A program made the position numbers and the translations under genes. Positions 59,016-64,000 of a DNA stretch of 64,000 bases are shown here, in pieces. The number at the start of each line of letters is the position of its first letter. The stretch's first letter is position 1. The stretch is from positions 1-64,000 of the forward strand of contig JAJZRJ010000007.1 of the NCBI GenBank assembly GCA_021802775.1, written 5' to 3'. Under the pieces are notes generated by a model. That model had not been told where the DNA came from and did no database searches. It saw only the letters and a list, made by a program, of their open reading frames with translations. The DNA is from Deltaproteobacteria bacterium. Its GTDB lineage: Bacteria; Desulfobacterota; Desulfobulbia; Desulfobulbales; Desulfurivibrionaceae.

Positions 59016-59648
59016 ATGGACGTGCAATTGCAGCAGGTGAAGTCTGCGGAGATCGAGGCGGCGAGCTTCCGCATCATCGAGCGCGAACTTGGCCCCACCG
59101 GCCACGCGCCGGCCGAGTTCGCGGTGGTGCGGCGGGTGATCCACGCCACCGGCGATTTTGCCTTCAGCGACACCCTCCGCTTCCACCCCGCAGCGGTGGA
59201 GGCCGGGCTGGCTGCCATCCGGGCGGGCAAGGACATCCTGGTGGACGTGACCATGGTGGCGGCGGGCATCAGCAAGGGGCTGCTTGGCAAGTGGGGCGGC
59301 ACCGTGCTCTGCGAGGTCGGCGATCCGGAGATCGCTGCCGAGGCCAAACGCTTGGGCCGTACCCGTTCCGAGGTGGCGATCACCGCCATGGCCCGGGAGA
59401 ATATCGGCATCGTCGCCATCGGCAATGCCCCCACCGCCCTCCTGCGGGTGATGCAGATGATCGACCAGGGGGCCTTCCGGCCCGCGCTGGTGATCGGCGT
59501 GCCGGTGGGGTTCGTCAATGCGGCGGAGTCCAAGGCGATGCTGGCGGCCAAAACATACCCCTTCATCACCGCTGTGGGCCGCAAGGGCGGCAGCCCGGTG
59601 GCCGCGGCCACGGTCAATGCCCTGCTGCGGCTGGCCGGGGAGCGGTAA
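59016..59648 (+). CDS. cbiC: Precorrin-8X (cobalt-precorrin-8) methylmutase
   Basis: The 210-residue protein has IEAASFRIIERELG, VVRRVIHATGDFAFSDTLRF with the catalytic His, ILVDVTMVAAGISKG, RENIGIVAIGNAPTALLRVM and VGFVNAAESKAML. All are CbiC/CobH hallmarks. It shifts the methyl from C11 to C12 to give cobyrinate. AGGAG lies 7 nt before ATG 59016. Confidence 0.95.
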   Translation: MDVQLQQVKSAEIEAASFRIIERELGPTGHAPAEFAVVRRVIHATGDFAFSDTLRFHPAAVEAGLAAIRAGKDILVDVTMVAAGISKGLLGKWGGTVLCEVGDPEIAAEAKRLGRTRSEVAITAMARENIGIVAIGNAPTALLRVMQMIDQGAFRPALVIGVPVGFVNAAESKAMLAAKTYPFITAVGRKGGSPVAAATVNALLRLAGER

Positions 59649-59649
59649 G

Positions 59650-60753
59650 GTGGCGAAACGGCTGCGCTCGGGATACACCACCGGCGCCTGCGCGGCAGCC
59701 GCGGCCAAGGGTGCGGCCCTGGGCCTGCTGACCGGCCAGGCCGCGGACCAGGTCACGATTCCCTTCCCGGACGCGAGCCGGGTAACTTTTAGCGTGTGCC
59801 GCTGGCAGCCGGAAGCGGGCGGCGCCTTCCTCGCCTCGGTGGTGAAAGACGCCGGCGACGATCCGGACGTGACCAACGGCGCCGAGATCGTGGCTGTGGC
59901 CGCGCGGCTTACTGGCAACGAGCTGCCGCCCGGTTGTGTCGTGCCGGAGGCAGGCGGTCGGCTGCTCCTCTGCGCTGGCGAGGGGGTGGGCATGGTGACC
60001 AAGCCGGGGTTGCCGGTGGCGGTGGGCGAGCCAGCCATCAATCCGGTGCCGCGCCGGATGATCGCCGCGGCGGTTGGTGAGGCTTTGGCGGCGGCAGGCG
60101 AGCAGAGCAGGGTGATGGTAATCATCAGTGTACCCAACGGCGAGGTCTTGGCCGCCAGGACCTTGAATCAGCGGCTGGGCATCGTCGGCGGCCTTTCCAT
60201 CCTCGGCACCACCGGCATCGTGCGGCCGGTCTCGGCCGAGGCGTGGACCGCGACCATTTCCGCCTCCATGGACGTGGCCCGCGCCGTCGGGCTTGACGAG
60301 GTCGTGCTTTCCACCGGCCGCACCTCGGAGCGGGCGGTGCAGGAGCTGTTGGGACTGCCCGAGGAGGCGCTGGCCATGATGGGCGACTATCTGGCGTTTT
60401 CCCTCAAGGCGGCCGCAGCCCATGGCTTTCGGCGTATTCACCTGGCCGCCATGTGGGCCAAGGCGGTGAAGGCAGCCATGGGAATTCCCCAGACTCATGT
60501 GCGCCATGGCGCCCTGGAGGCGGACGAGGCCGTCGGCCTGCTGGCAAGACTGGAGGTGGAGCCTGCACTGCTCAAGGAACTGAAAGGGGCCAACACCGCC
60601 CGCGAACTCTATGAACGGCTGATGGCCCTGGGTCGGGCCGACGTAATCCGGCTGGTGTGCAGCGAGGCCAAGGCCTTTGCCGAACGGACCGCCGGCCTGC
60701 CGGTGGATTTCTATCTGGTGGACAGCCGGGGCAAGGTGGTGGAGCGTGTCTAG
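59650..60753 (+). CDS. cbiD: Cobalt-precorrin-5B C1-methyltransferase
   Basis: The 367-residue protein starts at GTG 59650 (GGGGAG 7 nt upstream) with AKRLRSGYTTGACAAAAAKGA, the CbiD N-terminal signature. It continues with VVKDAGDDPDVTNGAEI and GGLSILGTTGIVRPVS. CbiD methylates C1 in the anaerobic pathway and marks the oxygen-independent route. It overlaps cbiET by 8 nt. Confidence 0.94.
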   Translation: MAKRLRSGYTTGACAAAAAKGAALGLLTGQAADQVTIPFPDASRVTFSVCRWQPEAGGAFLASVVKDAGDDPDVTNGAEIVAVAARLTGNELPPGCVVPEAGGRLLLCAGEGVGMVTKPGLPVAVGEPAINPVPRRMIAAAVGEALAAAGEQSRVMVIISVPNGEVLAARTLNQRLGIVGGLSILGTTGIVRPVSAEAWTATISASMDVARAVGLDEVVLSTGRTSERAVQELLGLPEEALAMMGDYLAFSLKAAAAHGFRRIHLAAMWAKAVKAAMGIPQTHVRHGALEADEAVGLLARLEVEPALLKELKGANTARELYERLMALGRADVIRLVCSEAKAFAERTAGLPVDFYLVDSRGKVVERV

Positions 60754-61960
60754 GATTCAGCTCATCGGCGTGGCACCGGGCAGCGCCCTTAACGACGAGC
60801 AGCGCGCCATCATCGGCCGCTGCGGCTGTGTAGTGGCCTCCAGCCGGCATCGGCCGCTGGTGGAGGGGCCGGGTATCGAGGTATTGCCCATTGCCCCGGT
60901 GGAACAGGCGCTGGCCGCTATTGCTGAACGGGTGCCACGCATGGCAGTGGCGGTGCTGGCCAGCGGCGACCCACTTTTTTTCGGCATCGGCCGGACGCTT
61001 ATCAGTCGCTTCGGCGGTGGGCAGGTGGCAATCTATCCGGCCCTTTCCGCCATGCAGCTGGCTTGCAGCCGTTTTGGCGTGCCATGGGACGATCTGGAGG
61101 TGGTCAGCCTCCATGGCCGGTTGGCCGGTGAACTGGGCGCCAGGCTCTTGCCGCACGCAAAGGTTTTCTGCTTCACCGACCGGATTAATTCGCCAGCTGC
61201 GGTGGCCAGGGCGCTGCTGGCGGCCTGCGAGAATTTAGGCGATGCGGAACTGGCCGCAAGTTACACGGTGCGGGTGGCGGAGAACCTGGGGCTGGCCGGC
61301 GAGCGACTGCGCCAGGGCTCCTTAACCGAGATCGCAGGCCAGGAATTTGGCGATCTGAACATCATGCTCCTCACCCGGCCGGCCGCGGCGACGAACGTGC
61401 CGGTCTTCGGCCTTGGCGAGGAGGCAATCCGTCACAGCCGGGGATTGATTACCAAGGACGAGGTGCGGGCCGCCACCCTTCATGCCCTGCGGCTGCCGCA
61501 AGAGGGGGTGCTGTGGGACATCGGTGCCGGCAGCGGCTCGGTGTCCGTGGAGGCGGCGCGCCTGGCGCCTGGCCTGCGTGTTTATGCGGTGGAGCGCAAC
61601 GAATCGGCGCTGGAGAATATCCGCGCCAACTGCCGGCATTTTGCGGCCTACAACATCACTGTGGTGGCCGGCCCGGCGCCCGAGATATTGACTGCGCTGC
61701 CTGCGCCGGACCGGGTCTTTGTCGGCGGCAGCGGCGGCAATCTTGCCGCCATCATCGCCCATGTCGTCCCGCGATTGCAGGCCGGCGGCCGTCTGGTGGT
61801 GAACGGCGTCATCCCCGCGACCAGAGAAACAGCGCCCGCCCTCCTGCACGGAGCCGGGCTTGAGGTAACGATCAGCGAGATCAGCGTCAGCCGCCGGACC
61901 TTCCCGGCCGGCGAGGAGAAGAGGATGAATCCGATAGCTATCATGGTGGGAAGCAAATGA
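60746..61960 (+). CDS. cbiET: Fused cobalt-precorrin-7 methyltransferase/decarboxylase (CbiE-CbiT)
   Basis: The 404-residue protein is a fusion. Residues 1-210 are CbiE, a corrin methyltransferase fold (IQLIGVAPGSALNDEQRAII, VLASGDPLFFGIGRTL, IYPALSAMQLACSRFG). The remainder is CbiT (FGLGEEAIRHSRGLITKDEVRA, VLWDIGAGSGSVSVEAARL, FVGGSGGNLAAIIAHVVPRL). It methylates C5 and C15 and decarboxylates the C12 acetate. The start is GTG 60746, overlapping the cbiD stop. The fused form is also called CobL. Confidence 0.94.
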   Translation: MSRIQLIGVAPGSALNDEQRAIIGRCGCVVASSRHRPLVEGPGIEVLPIAPVEQALAAIAERVPRMAVAVLASGDPLFFGIGRTLISRFGGGQVAIYPALSAMQLACSRFGVPWDDLEVVSLHGRLAGELGARLLPHAKVFCFTDRINSPAAVARALLAACENLGDAELAASYTVRVAENLGLAGERLRQGSLTEIAGQEFGDLNIMLLTRPAAATNVPVFGLGEEAIRHSRGLITKDEVRAATLHALRLPQEGVLWDIGAGSGSVSVEAARLAPGLRVYAVERNESALENIRANCRHFAAYNITVVAGPAPEILTALPAPDRVFVGGSGGNLAAIIAHVVPRLQAGGRLVVNGVIPATRETAPALLHGAGLEVTISEISVSRRTFPAGEEKRMNPIAIMVGSK

Positions 61961-62769
61961 GTGGACAGGGAAATGATCGCGGGGAAAAGCAAAAAACGGT
62001 GCACAGCCCCGAAATAAGCGGTCACCGGGCGACGGCCCGTGATCGCTTGGCCGGACAGTTTTATGTGATCGGGGTGGGACCGGGCGACCCGGAACTCATG
62101 ACCCTCAAGGCGGCGCGGCTCCTGGAGCGCTGTCCGGTATGGTTCGCGCCCAAGGCGCATCAGGATGGCGACAGCACCGCCCTGGCCATTCTGGCCGGCG
62201 CAGTTGCCACTGCGGGTAAGGAGATCATGGAGCTTCATTTCCCCATGAAGAAGATCCGTATGGGCGAGCCCCCCGACCCTGAGGTGGAGGCGGCCTGGCG
62301 GCTGGCGGCCAAGGCCATCGCCGCCAAACTGGCGCAGGGGATCGACGTCGCCTTTCCCACCCTGGGCGACCCGGCCATCTACAGCACCGGCTTTTACGTC
62401 TGCGACACATTGCTCAAATACGCGCCCGAGGCCAGAATCACCGTGATCCCCGGCGTCTCCTCCATCGGCGCCTCGGCGGCCGCGGTGGGCCAGCCGCTCT
62501 GCCTGGGCGACGACCGTTTGGTGGTGGTTCCGGCCACCTTCGAGAACGGCCGCCTGCGCGAGACCATCGAGCAGTTCGATACCGTGGTGCTGATGAAGGT
62601 GCACCGGGTGATGCCCAAGGTGGTGGCGCTGCTCACCGAACTCGATCTGCTGGACAAGGCGGTGCTGGTGGAGCGGTCGAGCCATGCCAATGAGCGGGTG
62701 CGGCGGGACCTGGCCGCGGCGTCCCGCGATGAACTCCATTATTTTTCCACCGTGATCATCCGGAAATGA
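61957..62769 (+). CDS. cbiL: Cobalt-precorrin-2 C20-methyltransferase
   Basis: The 270-residue protein has a tetrapyrrole methylase fold (FYVIGVGPGDPELMTLKAARLL, AFPTLGDPAIYSTGFYV, VIPGVSSIGASAAAVG, VVLMKVHRVMPKVVALL). CbiL methylates C20 of cobalt-factor II. It has about 33 N-terminal residues more than typical members (SGQGNDRGEKQKTVHSPEIS), of unknown use. ATG overlaps the cbiET stop (ATGA); an internal start near residue 34 is possible but lacks a ribosome site. Confidence 0.92.
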   Translation: MSGQGNDRGEKQKTVHSPEISGHRATARDRLAGQFYVIGVGPGDPELMTLKAARLLERCPVWFAPKAHQDGDSTALAILAGAVATAGKEIMELHFPMKKIRMGEPPDPEVEAAWRLAAKAIAAKLAQGIDVAFPTLGDPAIYSTGFYVCDTLLKYAPEARITVIPGVSSIGASAAAVGQPLCLGDDRLVVVPATFENGRLRETIEQFDTVVLMKVHRVMPKVVALLTELDLLDKAVLVERSSHANERVRRDLAAASRDELHYFSTVIIRK

Positions 62770-63536
62770 TGCGCACATCCGCCAACCCCATTTATTTTGT
62801 CGGCGCCGGGCCCGGTGATCCGGAACTGATCACCGTCCGGGGCCAGCGGCTGCTGGCCGCGGCCGACCTGGTGGTCTATGCCGGCAGCCTGGTGCCCAGG
62901 GCGCTGGTGGAGGGGCTCCGCGCCGAACTGCACGATTCGGCCAGCCTCCATCTTGCCGAGATCATCGACCTGATGGCCGGCGCCTGGCGGCAGGGGAAGA
63001 CGGTGGTGCGGCTCCATACCGGCGACCCCAGCATCTACGGGGCGATCAAGGAGCAGATGGCGGCCCTCGACGCGCAGCGGATTCCCTGCCAGGTGGTGCC
63101 GGGGGTGAGTTCCGCCACCGCCACCGCCGCCGCCCTCCAGGCCGAACTCACCCTGCCCGAGGTGTCGCAGACCGTGATCATCACCCGCCGGGCCGGCCGC
63201 ACCCCGGTGCCGGAGGGGCAGGATTTGACAAGCCTCGCCAGCCACCAGGCCACCATGCTCATCCTGCTCAGCGTCGGCATGATCGAAGAGGTGGTGGCGG
63301 AACTCCGTGATGGCGGCTACCCGGCCGAGACGCCGGTGGCGGTGGTGGAGAAGGTGAGCTGGCCGGAAGAGCGGATCATCCGCGCCACCCTGGCCACCAT
63401 TGCCAGGGAGGTGCAGGCGGCCGGGATCAACAAGACCGCGATCATCGCGGTGGGCCGCGTCTTTGCCGAGCTGCCGCCCGAGGCCTTTTCCAAGCTCTAT
63501 GACAAGGGATTCAGCCATGGCTGCCGCCAGGTCTAG
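62766..63536 (+). CDS. cbiF: Cobalt-precorrin-4 C11-methyltransferase
   Basis: The 256-residue protein has IYFVGAGPGDPELITVRGQRLLAAADLVVYAGSLVP in parts, LHTGDPSIYGAIKEQM, PGVSSATATAAALQAELTLPE, VIITRRAGRTPVPEGQ and ATMLILLSVG, all CbiF/CobM features. It methylates C11. The ATG overlaps cbiL (ATGA). The stop codon TAG coincides with the first bases of the multi-hairpin element. Confidence 0.95.
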   Translation: MMRTSANPIYFVGAGPGDPELITVRGQRLLAAADLVVYAGSLVPRALVEGLRAELHDSASLHLAEIIDLMAGAWRQGKTVVRLHTGDPSIYGAIKEQMAALDAQRIPCQVVPGVSSATATAAALQAELTLPEVSQTVIITRRAGRTPVPEGQDLTSLASHQATMLILLSVGMIEEVVAELRDGGYPAETPVAVVEKVSWPEERIIRATLATIAREVQAAGINKTAIIAVGRVFAELPPEAFSKLYDKGFSHGCRQV

Positions 63537-63700
63537 CAGGATGTTGAAAAACCCATCCGTGGCTTTTTCAACTTACGGAATCGCGGAAATGAATTCCGCG
63601 ATTCCTCACGATACCGGCAAGTTGCCACTTGCCGATATCGGCGATCCGTCCATGGATCGCGCGCAGGCTGCCGAAAAACGAGTTTTTCAACAGCCTGCTA
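63534..63700 (+). repeat. Multi-hairpin repeat element, copy 2, with 18-bp terminal inverted repeats
   Basis: The left end TAGCAGGATGTTGAAAAA (63534-63551) and the reverse complement of the right end (TAGCAGGCTGTTGAAAAA, from 63683-63700) differ at one position. Between them are five stem-loops: GTTGAAAAA/TTTTTCAAC (63543-63572), a 12-bp stem 63577-63605, GATA..GGCAAG/CTTGCC..TATC (63610-63639), GCGATCC/GGATCGC (63641-63660) and AGGCTG..GAAAAA/TTTTTC..CAGCCT (63665-63696). Order and ends mirror copy 1 in reverse orientation. It lies between cbiF and cbiG and is open in the cbiG frame. Confidence 0.92.
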
Positions 63701-64000
63701 AGATCAGGCGTATCGCCTGTCTGGCGGTAACCGAGGGCGGCCGGCAATTGGCGGCCCGCATTGCCGCTGGCCTGGGCGGCACCGTGATTCCCCAGCGCAC
63801 TGGGCTGGGGGAGCTGATGCCCGCGCTCTGGCAGGAATACGATGGCCTCATCTGTGTGATGGCCGCCGGCATCGTGGTGCGGTGCATCGCTCCGCTGGTC
63901 ACGGACAAGCAGAGCGACCCGGCGGTGGTGGTGGTGGATGAGGCGGGGAATTTCGCGGTGAGCCTGCTTTCCGGCCATCTTGGCGGCGCCAACGACCTGG
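63652..64000 (+). CDS. cbiG: CbiG, cobalt-precorrin-5A hydrolase, 5' part; start inside the repeat element
   Basis: The frame reads RIACLAVTEGGRQLAARIAA, YDGLICVMAAGIVVRCIAPLV, DKQSDPAVVVVDEAGNFAVSL and LSGHLGGAND before leaving the window, the CbiG N-terminal signature. CbiG opens the ring delta-lactone and releases C20 as acetaldehyde. No start codon lies between the repeat element and RIACL. The nearest ATG (63652, MDRAQAAEK) is inside the element, and ATG 63541 would read through nearly all of it. Either the gene now uses an element-borne start or it has lost its native one. The 3' end is outside the window. Confidence 0.82.
   Translation, partial: MDRAQAAEKRVFQQPAKIRRIACLAVTEGGRQLAARIAAGLGGTVIPQRTGLGELMPALWQEYDGLICVMAAGIVVRCIAPLVTDKQSDPAVVVVDEAGNFAVSLLSGHLGGANDL

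Noticed and set aside
1-64000. Prophage, integrase, transposase or tRNA-borne attachment site
   Set aside because: No integrase, transposase, phage structural gene or tRNA was recognised; the mobile-looking elements are all short and non-coding.

Overview
The window looks like chromosomal DNA of a GC-rich, Gram-negative, probably anaerobic bacterium, most likely in the Desulfobacterota (former Deltaproteobacteria). This placement is an inference. It rests on LPS heptose, heptosyltransferase and MsbA genes, an anaerobic (early cobalt insertion) cobalamin pathway with an exported CbiK, cysteine-rich 'CW' sensor modules, a yicC-remA-gmk order and many chemosensory-type HDOD, HD-GYP and histidine kinase genes. 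No rRNA, tRNA, CRISPR array, phage or transposase gene was seen.

Layout. 1-6.7 kb holds housekeeping genes on the minus strand (arfB, a spermidine-synthase-like methyltransferase, yefM-yoeB, rlmB, gmk, remA, yicC, hldA), then a plus-strand YkgJ-type protein. 6.8-13.4 kb, minus strand, holds a secreted protein paired with a passenger-less intimin-type beta-barrel, then dnaE, a TIM-barrel isomerase and a Trm112-like protein. 13.6-31.6 kb is a surface-polysaccharide/LPS locus: rfbACBD for dTDP-rhamnose, two GT9 heptosyltransferase-type enzymes, several GT2/GT4/GT10 enzymes, an O-antigen ligase/polymerase-like membrane protein, gmd and msbA. Its middle part (about 19.9-29.8 kb) is visibly richer in A+T than the flanks.

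31.9-42.7 kb holds a YgjP-like peptidase and a minus-strand methionine/cysteine operon (an HTH regulator with a CW domain, then metY-metX-metW-cysK-MOSC). It continues with an HDOD protein, comM, a tandem UspA protein and a KamA-type radical SAM enzyme. 42.8-52.0 kb is a signalling block: a periplasmic binding lipoprotein with a hybrid histidine kinase, a PQ-loop-like membrane protein, a CW-domain histidine kinase with two related response regulators (one HD-GYP), and an HDOD protein with a near-consensus, apparently leaderless promoter.

52.1 kb to the end is the corrinoid region. A first cobalamin riboswitch with an intrinsic terminator controls a Gate-domain membrane protein. A second cobalamin riboswitch precedes exported cbiK, a BtuCDF-type ABC transporter and the tightly packed cbiA-cbiC-cbiD-cbiET-cbiL-cbiF-cbiG operon, which runs off the window.

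The most unusual content is repetitive, not coding. (i) Two multi-hairpin elements (47120-47273 and 63534-63700) share almost identical ends and the same five-stem architecture but have unrelated inner stem sequences; the second has 18-bp terminal inverted repeats and supplies the 5' end of cbiG. (ii) An 88-bp dispersed repeat lies upstream of msbA and inside the 5' coding part of a glycosyltransferase. (iii) Heptad-type repeats (GAATTAAG/GAATGCA and GTACTGAGGACTGA types) sit exactly at gene 3' ends and provide stop codons. (iv) Palindromes fill promoter spacers upstream of the toxin-antitoxin pair, the CW-domain regulator and an HDOD gene.
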